From NCBI GenBank assembly GCA_025716815.1, contig JAIXMN010000013.1, forward strand, positions 682,001-746,000: DNA of 64,000 bases. Direction: 5' to 3'. The notes beneath the pieces were generated by a model, which saw only the letters and a program-made list of their open reading frames with translations, was not told where the DNA came from and made no database searches. The stretch comes from Dichotomocladium elegans (taxonomy: Eukaryota; Mucoromycota; Mucoromycetes; Mucorales; Lichtheimiaceae). The number at the start of each line of letters is the position of its first letter. Within the stretch, counting starts at the first letter, position 1. The position numbers were made by a program, and so were the translations under genes. Of this stretch, positions 49,201 through 61,516 are shown in pieces.

Positions 49201-50704
49201 GCATCTAGTCAGGTCGCTCGAGAAGCATCAGGCCGACACGGAACGGGCAACAGCAGCCCTGGATGATCTCCAGAAAACGACCCAGAACAGAGTCAGCCAG
49301 ATGAGCGAGGAGCTCGCGATGGCCCACGAGGCCGGGCTCGCGCAGCTCCGGGCAAAGCACGCGCTCGCACTTGGAGTGTTGCAGGCCGAACTTGAAGAGG
49401 CTCGCCGGCAGGGCAAAGGCGAGGGTCCGACGACGACGGCAGGCGTGCTGGAGGTATCGCATCAAGAGACGGCAGGCCGGCCACTACAGGACCAGCTGAG
49501 CACCAACCGGCGGCGGCTGACGATCGACACCGAATCAAGCCATGACAGCGGGTTGCCTGACAAAGATCTCGACGACGATGATGCTGATATCGACAGCAGC
49601 AGCAGGCGAGCGGCTGCAATGCTGCGCGAACAGTTCCGCATGAGCATGACGACGGAGCAGGTGCTCGACAAGCTCATGCAGGTGATGGCCGAAAATTCCC
49701 AACTCTCGGTCCAGGTGAATGATCTCGAATCTCAGCTCGAGCTGCAGCATAACCAGCACACGCTGGAGAACGAACATTTGGAACTGAAGGTGATGAAATT
49801 AAGTGCGGCTAACGAGCGCCTCGAAAAGGAAGCAACATCGATCTTCCTCCCACGGAGCCTGTCCAGTCACCAGCTCCAGCCCGATGCCTCTCCGCCACAA
49901 ACGCCAGGATTGCCACCAATGTTCCTCCCGCTGGCATCATCCTCTCTGCCTTTGTATACACAGCAGCAGCAGCAGCATCGACCGCAGGCCCGACAGCGTC
50001 AGTGCCAGCGTCAGCATCCGCAGCTGTCTCTGAAACAAAAACTGGGAGACCGGGATTCGTGGCCCATGTTTAGACTAAAAAAATCGGAATCTCAACGGTC
50101 GATGTTGGTTGGCCAGCAAAGGCCAGAGGACGATGACAATGATATCATCGGCCACATGCGTTCGACGACGATGATTCGAAGAGTGCGTGCGCAGAGCGCG
50201 GCGATCGAGGCCCCTCCGTCGGCCCCTCCGTCGAACCCGCTCCCGCCCGTCCCGTCGCCAGCACGGTCGGTCTCGACGCCGCTGCTCACGTCCTCGGTCA
50301 GTCGCGTGATTAGCAACAGTATCAGCGGGCATTTCTCGGCGGAGCAATACGAAAAGATCATCCGATCGCTGCAACGCAAGGTGCAGATGGCGGACGAGGA
50401 CGTGTTAGCGCACCAGCAAGTGATTTCTAAGCTCGAGACGCAGCTGTCGATGTCCGAGACCGCGGTGCGGCAGGTGCAACGGCAGCTCGAGACGGTCGAG
50501 CAGGAAAAACAAACCTATGTGCTCGAGATTGAGCATCTCCGCGTGCACGAGGCTGAGCATGACCAGCAAGAGCAGCAACTCCTACAGGACCTAGCCCGAG
50601 AGCGGATGCTTAAAGAAAGGGCAGAAAAAGCACGCCATATCCTAGAGCGCCGCATGGAAGAAATCCTTTGCAGTTCGAAACGAAGCAAATTCATGTGCTT
50701 CTAA
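46292..50704 (+). CDS. Kinesin motor protein, kinesin-4-like
   Basis: This microtubule plus-end motor (about 1,300 residues) has its motor at the N-terminus: [16 protein letters not shown], the P-loop [24 protein letters not shown] (switch I), VDLAGSER (switch II) and [17 protein letters not shown], then [14 protein letters not shown] (neck). Long coiled coils follow (about residues 470-880 and the C-terminal 120), with Gln-rich tracts. The motor is closest to the KIF4/KIF21 chromokinesin group; the subfamily is inferred. There are six exons. Intron 1 is 46341-46404. Exon 3 is a 26-nt microexon (46763-46788, YNVTILAY) just before the P-loop exon. A Ser/Pro-rich insert interrupts the motor between [10 protein letters not shown] and [19 protein letters not shown]. 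Confidence 0.92.
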
Positions 50705-51909
50705 ATTCAGCTCTCAAGACGCGGTTGAGCCATGGAAAAAGAAAGAGAGAAAAGCAAAATGATCGCCGGCCAAGACTAGAACGCGCGAGCACGCATGCAT
50801 GCCGCCTCAGAGAGACAGACAGACAAAGACACACACAAAAAAAAAACGACCATCCCTGTATAACTTGTATCTAACTTTTTTTTTTTATGATTTAATTTTA
50901 GTCGTTTTAGTTTAAGCAGCTACGGATGTCCATTACCTTCATATATATTTATATTTATAGTCCAAACATTATGACGTGAAGCAAACAAGCCAAAAAAAAA
51001 AAGGGATCGCCCATCTCGCCTCCTCCCCGCCCCCCCCCAATCTCAAAATAAAAAATGAACGAGAATATGCAAATCAGATTGGGTGGTCTATGCAGTTTGT
51101 GTGCGCGCAAGGCGTGCGTGCGCACGCCTCGTGCCCATGTTGACGGGTTGAATAGCGATGATGAAGGTGGGGTAGGACAGGCGCTGATTGTACTTGCTCT
51201 ATGTGTGTGTGTGTCTTTTCGGGCATTGCGCGTGATTATTGCTAGGACCATACCTACAACGCTACCCATTTTGTTATTATTATCACCCTGCTCATAGATT
51301 GGGGTCATAGGGGGGACCTAGAGCAGAAGGAGGATTTCCGAGTAATACATAATAGAATGAGCAAAAAATAAATATTCGTTTCCGGAACCACGTGCATGCT
51401 TCTAGACTTTGCGAACGTGCACTGATCCTCTTCCAGTCGATTCGGAAAACACAATACACCCAAAAATTTCCCTGTTCGGGGAGATCGTGGGGGGGGTGGG
51501 TTGTTAGAGGAAGGACTTTCTGAAACCTCGCCTTCGTCTCTTCTTCCCGTGGGTTGGGGGAGAAGGAAAGAGGGGTTCATATTTTTAGTTAGAAATCCCG
51601 CCCATCAGATATTTAGCTTCTGTGTCACCTCAAAATAGATTTTTCTTATTTTTGCAGGAGCGATCGTCCATAGGCTCCGCATGATAGTAAGGTGCAACAA
51701 GGCAGTAAAACGAAAAAAATCCACCCATTTTATTATATATAATCCCAACCCACGAAAGGAGCTAGGGAGGAAACAAAAAAGACTAGGAAGAGGGCCGTCC
51801 GTATGATCATGGCAGATCTCTTTCTCTCCTCCCTTTTGCCCTCTGTCTGCGTGCGTGCGTGAGTTCGCAATCGATAAGTTAGTTCATGGAAACGGATTGG
51901 CCCAGCGAG

Positions 51910-51945
<36 letters not shown>

Positions 51946-52144
51946 TGTCTGGTGTAGCCGTTTCCCAAGCAGTGGAACAAGGTTAATTTGTATCACAGTC
52001 AATTGGCTCAGTTGTTTAGTTAATCGGGGAGTAGGAAAACAGTCGATATGGTCCTTAGTGTTATTAGTACATAGACACAAACGATTGAAAGGTTGGTGTA
52101 TGTTTTATATGGCGGTGCGCTCAGGGTATGCATACATACACATG

Positions 52145-52189
<45 letters not shown>

Positions 52190-53072
52190 ATACATACACA
52201 TAGCAAAGCTGTCAAGCTACTGCATCTCTAATAAAGACTTGTTAGACGGAGCACGAGGTGTGGTGCTACGCGGTGTGCTCCGTGCCATAGCTGTTGTAGT
52301 GTGGGCAGCAGCAGGGCAACGCTGGGTTCAGATATATATATATGTATATATATAAGAAGAAAAAAAAGAGGGCAGATTGCCCCTATCGGTAATTTGGTTG
52401 CCTGCTCTTGGGAAGGAGATGGGGGGGGAGGGGGAAGCGATTGTGCTTATGGATCGAACGAGAAGGTGCGCTTGTGGGATTTGGCGGAGAATGATCTTTA
52501 ATAGATAAAGCAAGGAAGAAATTGGTTTGTGTGTTCTATATTGTTGTGTACAGTCTGCGATACGGAAATGAAGAGAGAGAGACAGACAGTGGTTGTATAT
52601 GGGTGTGGAATATATGATTGGGGGGAGGGGAGGGGAGGAGGAAGGAGAGGAGAGTTGGCTGCATGTGAGCGGGCTGTTGCAGGTGGTTGGCATTCTCCGA
52701 GAGGAGGAGGGGATGTGACACGATATCTGTGTTGCCATTCATTTGGGTCATCAACTTCTTCGAGTCTAACTAATAAACATTTGAGTAACAGTAACTAATT
52801 TTGTATTGCTTGCCGTGTTCTGCACATAAATCCCAAGCTTGGATTGCCCTCTTTGCGTGATAGTTAGCCCTCCCCCCCCAAAGAAAAAAAGCGCCTAACT
52901 CACTTTTGCCAATTCCCCTTTGAACAGCTCCCCCCATCCGACCCCCAAATCTCACCTTTCTTTCTTTACCACCCCTCCTCCCAGACCACTCCCCCCTTCC
53001 TATATAAATTCTCTTCTCGAGATAATCCACTCCCTCTTCTGCTTCTTCCCCCTCTTTTCCTTCTCGTTCCTA
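50705..53072. other. Intergenic with several microsatellites
   Basis: No gene recognised in 2.3 kb. Simple repeats are an eight- to nine-unit GGCT array (about 51910-51945), TA followed by TG repeats (about 52144-52190), TA runs near 52332-52352 and purine-rich runs near 52420 and 52620. Several apparent open frames here consist of these repeats and are discounted. Confidence 0.6.
53001..53008 (+). promoter_or_regulatory. TATA box upstream of GATA-PHD gene
   Basis: TATATAAA lies 65 nt before the ATG at 53073, within a C-rich leader. Function inferred from position. Confidence 0.55.
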
Positions 53073-54168
53073 ATGTCGTCGCAAGACCTGTATCATATTA
53101 ACCAACGTATTGCCCCACGACAAAAGATGCCCGAGCAACCCAGTCAAGTGATCGTTCCTTCCATGTTCGTACCTGGACCCTTTTACTATTATCCGATCCC
53201 ACCTTATCCGACTACTGCCACCACCACCACCACCATCCTCCCCATTCCATCTCAACAACGATTAACCATTGGCACTTGCGTAAGTTTTTCTCTCTTGCCA
53301 ATAAAGCAAGGTTCGGACACGTTCAACACATCATGCTTACATATTCCATCTCCCTTTGCACTCATGCATCCAACCCATCATGTATATAAACAACCAGCAC
53401 GCCCCACCTATCCATCACACCCTCGAGAACGCTACAATCACCTACGATACCGTGGTGGAGCATAGCAAGGACTTGGTGAAGGACGTGTTTTTCTCGCCTG
53501 CCATGGCAACAGAAGGACGGGACTCGGAAGGGTCGTCGATCTGCGGCCAGAGCGACAGCGACGAGTCTGACGTCTCGTACTCGCCCTCCGACCTGCTCCA
53601 GGATGACGATCCACTATTTTTCATTGGCCTTGATCTGAATGAAACAACCGATGCTGGCAAGCAGCAGAAGCAATCCCCACTTCATCATCATCACCACCAA
53701 CAACAACGTCATCATCACAGCCACAGCCATAACCAAAAGCCTTTTGCTGGTGCTGCTACCACTGCTGGTGCTGCTGCTAGTGCTGCTCCTGCCAGTGCCG
53801 GTGCCAAGTCAACTCATGTCGTCTCAGGCACCAAACGTCGTCTCCTCGCCTCGACCGCCGCCGCCCCATTGAGCGCCAAGAAGGCCAAGATTTCACCGCC
53901 TGGATCGCCTGTGCTGGACTATTTTGATGATGCGTCTGCCGAAGAGTCTTCGGATGACGAAGATACCCCAAGGTAAATATCATTTTTTCCTCCATCTTTC
54001 TCCTCTCTCTCTTTTTCCCCCTATACACATCCGCGAATGCATACGTTCGTATTGAGGAGGTGGGTGTGTGCTTGTGTGCTTGTGTATAGATGTGTATATG
54101 TGCGTATAACAAACTTCCCGGCCCCGCTCCATTCCCGTTTGGCTCCGCACACACATACGTATAAATAT

Positions 54169-54207
<39 letters not shown>

Positions 54208-55159
54208 CGCACACACACACGCACAACGCATGCAGGAACGGCACACAGACCTGACGTTGAAGAGAGAGTGGGAGGGGGAAGAGAGAGTGTGTGAGCGAGC
54301 GAGTGTGTGTTATGTGGCGGGGTTTGGGCTGGGGAAAAATGGAAGGTCCTAACGTTCAACTTGAACTCATCGCGATTCCCCTCCTTTTGCGCAGTGTCGC
54401 GGATCTCCAAATCAGTTCAATACCCGATGATAACGAATCGACGTCGTCGTGGGAAGAGCGGGCGGATTTCTTTGACGAGACCGATAACGAAGATCAAAAG
54501 GAAGATACCCAGGTGGATCCCCGCCCCACTCAGCACCCCACCATCTACCAGAAGTTGACAAAAGCAAACGTTGACTGGTGCCGGTATTGCGGCACAACCG
54601 AAGGCGTCAATTGGCGCCCGGGCCCTTGGGGAAAGCGGACATTGTGCAAGTATGTATCTGGGGGGTGAGGAGGAAAATAATATGGCAAGTAAGTTTACGT
54701 TTTCGATTGACCTTGTATAAACAAAAAAAAAACAGTAAGCACGGATGCGACTATAAGGGTTACGGCTTTGCATGCAAGCTACCGCGCCTGGACCTGACCG
54801 GGTTTGCGCACGAAACAATCCATGATCGCGACCGCCCGGTGCTCCAGCTGTTCTGCTCCGTATGCCACCGTCAAGAATCTTGGCAGGACAACGTCCTCGT
54901 CCGCTGTGAAGGCTGTCCAAAGGCCGTCCATCAAAGATGCTGTGCGTCTCACCAGCTCACCAATGACTTCGTCGCAAGTGACGACGCCTGGTTCTGCGAT
55001 CCCGCATGCCAGGAGAACGCAAGACGGAAACGCATTGTCGTCGAATTGCCTCGAAAGCGGCTTCCGCTCATGTGCGCACCCAAAAGTAATTCTACTTCGC
55101 CCTCTTTATTGCATCAACGCATCTCTTCTTCCTCTTCCTCTATTTCTTTTTCTTCATAG
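53073..55159 (+). CDS. GATA-type zinc finger plus PHD finger protein
   Basis: This is a nuclear, probably chromatin-associated, protein of about 490 residues in four exons. Exon 1 (53073-53279) encodes a Pro/Tyr-rich N-terminus. Exon 2 starts at 53398 and encodes acidic, His/Gln-rich and Ala-rich disorder, with a basic patch (GTKRRL, KKAKIS) that may be a nuclear signal. The GATA-like finger begins CRYCGTTEGVNWRPGPWGKR and is completed across an intron (donor about 54650, acceptor about 54735) by LCNKHGCDYKGYGFAC. A PHD finger follows: CSVCHRQESWQDNVLVRCEGC, then HQRC and WFCDPAC, giving the C4-H-C3 ligand pattern. Similar finger pairs occur in fungal histone-deacetylase complex proteins such as Ash1/Snt2-type proteins, so a corepressor role is inferred. 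The C-terminal Ser-rich tail may change if a late intron is used. Confidence 0.82.
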
Positions 55160-56038
55160 ATTAGATATATGGCATATACACACACACCGAGAGAGGTCTC
55201 GGTCTCTCTCTGTTTGTCTCTCTCTCTCTCTTTTCCTCCTACCAACCAATCAACACCTCCCCCATCTCTCGATTCGCTCAACATCTTTTTCCCTTTCTTG
55301 GTATTTATTTCTCTGCGCGTCCCGCGCCAAGGCACAAAACACTTCCTCTCTCACGCACACCTATTGCTTTTTTCATTTCTATTTTTTGGATACTACATGC
55401 CTTGTATATAGTTTTAGGCCGTTTGTTATCAACGCACAAACATTCTTATCGTTTGATTTATTCCCCCCCCTTTTTTTTTCCTCGTCCCCGTGCGAGAGTC
55501 ACTTTTTTTTTTCTTATGGTGAATTTTTTATTATTATTATTGTACGCTTTCTCTCAACACAACGCACTTACACCCAAAATAATACTCCTCATTGTTTGCG
55601 GATCTCATTCATAAAGTATAAACGGATTCTTTTATTGTTCTAATGCAATGCTAGGCTTATCTTTAGAGCGCACGCACACAAAAAAAAATTAATCCGGCAT
55701 GGTTTCTTCGTGTGACTGTGCTTGCCCCAACGGGCTGGAAAAATAAGCAGGACGTTTACTCTCAAGGCAGCGCAAACACCCACCCCACCCCGCGTGCCAA
55801 CGTATAATTGCTTCACATACAAAAAAACGTCCCCCATCTACAACATTTATACAGAAAAGGGGAACAAGCGAGGACCCCCACACACAAAAAAAAAAAAAAA
55901 CTTATTTACCAAGTCTAACTCATTCACTCCACAAACATAACCACCCTTCTTTCTCCCCCCCCCATTGTCCCCTTCTCTCTTTCTTTTCTTTTGCTCGCTC
56001 CTTTTTTTCGTATATATATATACGCTCATTGAGAAACC
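55160..56038. other. Intergenic, simple-sequence rich
   Basis: CT-rich tracts and homopolymer A/T runs dominate. A palindromic TATATATATATA lies about 20 nt before the SGF29 ATG and may act as its TATA element. No gene recognised. Confidence 0.5.
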
Positions 56039-57564
56039 ATGGATCGCAAATCGCGGACATCACGGTCGGCTTCGCTCGAAGAAACCAATGAGGAACTTAG
56101 CTTGTGGAAGTCGATATGTACCTCGCTCGCAAAGCTGGAAACCATCCAGAAAGAAACAGAGTCTGTGTTGAACAATATCAATAAAATACACCTTTCTGTC
56201 AATCTCGATGAAGGTAAAAAAAGAAAAACAACCGAATGCGCACACCCCTCGTCATCACGAACTGAATGTGAACCATGCATTCGATATGTTTACCTATGAA
56301 AAAGGCATCACCTCGGCGATTTCAGAACGACTCAAAGACTATTATCAGAACGGCATAACCTTATCCTCGACGGAGGCAAAGTAAATAATAAGACATCCAC
56401 GGAACAATATCAGAATGTTATGGATACGCACATGTACATCCCTACTCACAAAAAAGGATCTCCCTCTTATTAAATAAGAACAATAAGCGATATCATCGAG
56501 AAGGTGTCCGTTCTCATTGCGCTTCGGGAAGCGTCCGAAAGCAGTAATGGTAAGTTTTGTTTTTTTGACGTATTGGAGGTTTTGTGAATCAATGCAGAGT
56601 GAACAAGTCGACCCTTGGTTTTTCCTACCCCACCCCAATAGAACAAAAGCGCAAGAAACGGAAAACAGAGGCTGACGATCTAAAGAATATATCGTCATCA
56701 TCATCACCCGGACTCATCAAAAAGAAAAGGTGAAGCATGAAAAGCATTCAGACTTCTTATCTGGAAAATGAAGCATACAGACCATAACATTTGTTCTTGT
56801 TCCTGCCTGCTAGTGATGTGATATTGCCAGGCACTACGGTAAGGCAACGCGTCCGACAAAATTGATCGTATTGACATAGCAACACACAACATATATAAAC
56901 ACACGCGCGGATAGGTGGCAGCTAGACAGCCAAATAAGAAAGACAAGAATGAAGAATGGATCCTCGCAGTCGTTATCAGCTTTCTTTCAGAAAAGAACAA
57001 GTAATTCATTAGAATGCATATACCTCATTTAGCCGCTTGCTCCTGCTGACGCTTGCTGATCTTGTGTTTTTTCATATATATATATATATATAACAAAAGA
57101 TACCATGTTGAGGATGTAGAACAGGACGAATATGGACAAAAGCAGTAAGTGAGAAGGCTATGCAGTTTTAATCCCCCTCCCCGGGGGATGTTGCAAGTAA
57201 GTCAAGCACTAAGCTATCTCCCTCCCTATCCTTAGGCGATACTGGATACCTGCTCGCAGTGTAATTACTGTGCCTGATAGCTATGAAATAAGGCAACTGC
57301 CGGAGATCAAAATCGGACAGGACGTGCTCGCGCTTTATCCGGGAACGACTTGCTTCTACAAAGCAACGGTGATCCTTCCTCCGAAACAGGTACACTCTCA
57401 ATGATTGTTTCCCCCCCCTCCATCTTGACTCTTTTCGCTGATTGCGTCTCGTCAAGAACAAGGAGAATAACTCAGGAAGCTACAAAGTGCAGTTTGAAGA
57501 TGATAATAACGAGGTGAAGTACGTCTTGCCCGAGCATGTCCTGGAAATGCCAAAGCAGAAATAA
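56039..57564 (+). CDS. SGF29: SAGA-associated factor 29
   Basis: SGF29 is the H3K4me2/3 reader of the SAGA histone acetyltransferase complex. The N-terminus is a coiled coil (EETNEELSLWKSICTSLAKL). A basic, Ser-rich linker (KRKKRKTEAD) follows, then a tandem Tudor (SGF29_C) domain: VAARQPNKKDKNEEWILAVV, RYWIPARSVITVPDS, IGQDVLALYPGTTCFYKATV and YKVQFEDDNNEVKYVLPEHVLEMP. These show the expected aromatic cage region. It has about nine small exons with introns of about 60-100 nt, one containing an AT microsatellite (about 57075-57093). The total is about 280 residues, normal for the family. Confidence 0.9.
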
Positions 57565-58021
57565 CTTCTCTTCCCTCCTTCTCCACCTCTCCCCCGTCCG
57601 AACTTGTTTTTGCCACCTTCTTTCATTGTTCGTTTTTTGTTTATTTTCCACACACACACACATGCAACCGCTTCCCTTTTTATCACTCTGTAGCCTCTTG
57701 TTTATCCAACGGAGGTTATTCAAACCCCAAGACGTATCCCTTTTATGAACTTATTAATTCCTTACCTCACTTGCTCCCTTTTCCATTGACGTAGTTCCTT
57801 ATAATATATACATATAGTATCATCTATTTTATGTTGGTTTTATTTTTTGTTGATGGATAGGCAGGTAAGTTTGTTCTTTAAGCGGGTGGGCCGATGATAG
57901 GGTAACGGAGGTATGTAATAATAATAATAAAAAGAAAATACGCGACGTTTAGAGGGGACGATGTGAAGGTGGGGAAGAAGAGGGAGCAGGGGGCAGCAGC
58001 AGCAGCAGCAGCATTTCTTTT
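57565..58021. other. Convergent intergenic region, SGF29 / Sec72-like
   Basis: Contains a CA run (about 57651), AT-rich sequence with a TAATAATAATAA run (about 57917) and a CAG run at about 57997-58012 just past the Sec72-like stop. No gene recognised. Confidence 0.55.
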
Positions 58022-58588
58022 TTAACCGTCTTGAACCTCTGCTAAAGCCTTTTTGAGTTCCTCGCTTTCGTGATCGAACCGTAGTCCTGTCTGGAAAGCG
58101 TCTGCGGCTTCCTGGGCCCTGCCCATGCCCCACAAGGCCTTACCCTTGCGGAACCAGCCCTTGCTCCACTCGCGTTTGAGCTGTGTGACCGTCTCGGCAT
58201 CGACGAGCGCATCGACAAAGTTCCGGAGCGCCAGATGGGCGGCGGACCGGTTCGACAGGACCGGCGAGAGCTCCTCGCGGACGTACTGGAACGCCAGAGG
58301 CTCCCAGAGAGGCCGGCTCCAGGAGAGGTCGACGGCCATGGTGTAGAAGCGGATGGCCTCGGTGTAATTGCCCGTCTTGAAGAACTTGTTGCCCTCCTCC
58401 TTCAGTCGATTCACCTGCCCCGACCGGACAGGATTCGCCGCATTCGGTGGCGGGATGTCCTTGACCTGTTTCAGACTTGCCGCCAGTTGATTGTGCGAAG
58501 TCCAATCGACACCGCATTTATGGCAGGTCTCTGCATTGTGATCTTGGCATAGGATCTTGTCGCCATCTTTTGAAAGTGTGACATTCAT
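58022..58588 (-). CDS. SEC72: Sec72-like TPR protein (ER translocation complex)
   Basis: A 188-residue, single-exon protein. The N-terminus has two CxxC-type pairs (ILCQDHNAETCHKCGVDW). TPR repeats follow: RLKEEGNKFFKTGNYTEAIRFYTMAVDL, then a middle repeat around LSNRSAAHLALRNFVDALVDAE, then a third (GWFRKGKALWGMGRAQEAADAFQTGL). The WEPLAFQYVREELSPVLSNRSAA block matches fungal Sec72, a subunit of the Sec62/63 complex for post-translational import into the ER. A general TPR co-chaperone is the main alternative, but the conserved WEP-REEL segment favours Sec72. Confidence 0.78.
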   Translation of the reverse strand: MNVTLSKDGDKILCQDHNAETCHKCGVDWTSHNQLAASLKQVKDIPPPNAANPVRSGQVNRLKEEGNKFFKTGNYTEAIRFYTMAVDLSWSRPLWEPLAFQYVREELSPVLSNRSAAHLALRNFVDALVDAETVTQLKREWSKGWFRKGKALWGMGRAQEAADAFQTGLRFDHESEELKKALAEVQDG

Positions 58589-58918
58589 GGCAAGAAAATC
58601 GGTTGGATATGTTATATGTATTGAAGTTTATGGTGAGGTGGGGTTGTCTTTTTGCCGTGAAAGCGAGTGAGCAAAAAAGACAGAGGGAGATACACACCGG
58701 TGTCGGTTGCTCATTGGACCAAAAGCTCCCCGAAAGGGAATTTTTCGTGTTTTTGTTCCTCCGCGCACCCCGCGCAAAAGAGCTTCCTTAACAAGGTGGG
58801 CCCTGTCAATCATTACATCAGAACACGTTCGTGTATCATCCCAGACAAGGATGCTGCGACTTTTAACATGGGCGGCGCATCGTGCCAGGAGGGAAGACAT
58901 TATTTTTTATTGGCATAC

Positions 58919-59976
58919 TTAGAATAAAGTATTACTGCTACGTTGCTGCTGCTGCTGCTTCATTTGTGCAGCAGAAGGTGGTGGGGGCAGCAACGGGATC
59001 GCCCCGCCACTCATATTCGACGGTTGACCCGCTGCAGGCTTGGGACGAGGCGCACGCTTTGTCTGTTATATAGAGCCTATGAATAAAGCATTCTTATTTC
59101 AAGACGCGGATCTCATCAACTCACGTTGCCAATCTGGATGCTGATCGTCTCGCCCTCCTTTAGACTGTAGTCTTTCTTCGGAAGACTATCAGCCTGCGCA
59201 GCTCGTTCGGCTGCCTTCTTTTCCGCTCGAAGCTGTCTACAAGTAGAAAAACGTGGCACCAGCCGGGTTGAGCGAACTGGACGCATTCCCCGCACACAAC
59301 CCCCCTCCCACCACACCTTACTTTGAGAAGTCTTGGAGCGCCACATTAAAGTCGAATGCATCGCCGCGTTCCTGGAAACCCATGCCAATAAACGCATGTC
59401 GACCTAGCCTGCAACATTTATTATCTGTGTTACTTGGCTCGCCCATGCTCACCGTCTGTTTACGTACCTTCGTTCTCGATTTTAAGTACAAAATATCGGC
59501 TCGAGTCAAGCACAGCCTCTACAGAGTTACTTGCTGGATTATACGGGCAGTTGGCAAAAAGTTCGCCTAACAAATAAAAGAAAGGTTTGCAATGGGCACT
59601 AGCAGTAGTATGGCCCCCCCCATGATCGCCTCTTCTACCCGTGTTGCTATCCTCAAGTCGAATGGTGCACGTCTCGCCTTTGCTGATGATGCGAAGCCGT
59701 CCTTTCCACAAGAACGACGTACCTAAATCGCCCCATTCCGCCGCTCTTGGAAAGAGACAATGAGCCCACCCGCTTCTCCATCTTGTGGCTGACGTATATA
59801 TAGATCCCCTGCCCATTACCTGTAGCCTCTTGCTGCGGTACGTGGAGGTATCCTGTAAACTACAAAAAAAAAGAGGCCAAGAACAAGCTCAATGGACCGG
59901 CCATTGATGCGGTGGGATGAATCAACGTACCAAAACATTCGCGAATGACAAGAAGAACACTTTCATAGTCGTCCAT
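58919..59976 (-). CDS. NECAP-type adaptin-ear-binding endocytic protein
   Basis: NECAP proteins bind AP-2 and regulate clathrin-mediated endocytosis. The start at 59976 gives [14 protein letters not shown], then exons encode [58 protein letters not shown], and [24 protein letters not shown], the core PH-like NECAP fold. A further exon encodes [14 protein letters not shown] and [11 protein letters not shown]. The last exon, after acceptor ATAACAG, encodes [27 protein letters not shown], a five-Gln run and a terminal TLF. There are about six exons with 60-100 nt introns. It lies in a minus-strand run with the Sec72-like and AMMECR1 genes. Confidence 0.88.
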
Positions 59977-60168
59977 TGTAAACTGCGCGCTTGTATTGGA
60001 AGAAGTGAGGTAATATCTACGTCTATAGATATATATTCGTATGTATGTATGTGTGTGAAAGCGAAGAAGAACGTGGGGGTGGGTGGGTGGGTATTTCTAG
60101 TCGCAGCGCGGGGGTGGGAGACCCGAAATTAAAGTGTACAAAAATCACACACCGTCAGCCATCAAGCT

Positions 60169-60992
<824 letters not shown>

Positions 60993-61516
60993 CGTTTTCT
61001 GTCAAGAAAATAGAAATAATAAAGCGAAAGAAAAGGAGGCAATTGCGTGGCCCGCGCAGGAACGTCGAAAATGTCCTCGAATCGTGAAACTCCGTCGATG
61101 GTGTCATATGATCAGGATGAGAAGAATGGAAGGGGCTTCTACTGTCAGGGCCAAAAAGAATAGACATTTGCTAAGGAATCCAGAAAGCCTTCCTAACATT
61201 ACACACACTCGCACATGGTTTGCAATCAGACTGACACCTGCTCGTTCTTATTGGCTTGCCCTAGCTTTCCCACGCATTTTCATCATACTGCATAATCTTT
61301 CCACGGCATTTTTTTGGGGGAGAGGTAAATGAATGAGAGCGAGAGCTGGACAGGTCGACGTGTGGGCGGGTCGAAAGCCTGCCCCCCATCCTCGGAACCA
61401 GCCCTTGCGTTCAACGTATTCCCCCACTCGGAAGCAAAGGTCCGACCAGACCCACCCAATAAAAGGGCGACCTCGCTCGCTTCTCCTTCTCCTTCTTCTT
61501 CTTCAATAAAGAAACC
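60993..61516. promoter_or_regulatory. Divergent promoter, AMMECR1 / cysteine dioxygenase
   Basis: A 524-bp gap between two divergent start codons. An AATAAAAG element at about 61458 lies about 60 nt before the dioxygenase ATG, with a CTTCTT tract between. No gene within. Confidence 0.5.

Noticed and set aside
51055..52798. Several 60-136 codon open frames downstream of the kinesin gene
   Set aside because: Composition follows microsatellites and purine runs; no conserved motif or splice continuity.
54021..54410. Cys/Val-rich minus-strand open frame
   Set aside because: It is translation of a CA microsatellite lying in an intron of the GATA-PHD gene.
55160..55643. Ser/Leu/Phe-rich open frames after the GATA-PHD gene
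   Set aside because: CT-rich low-complexity sequence; no family resemblance.
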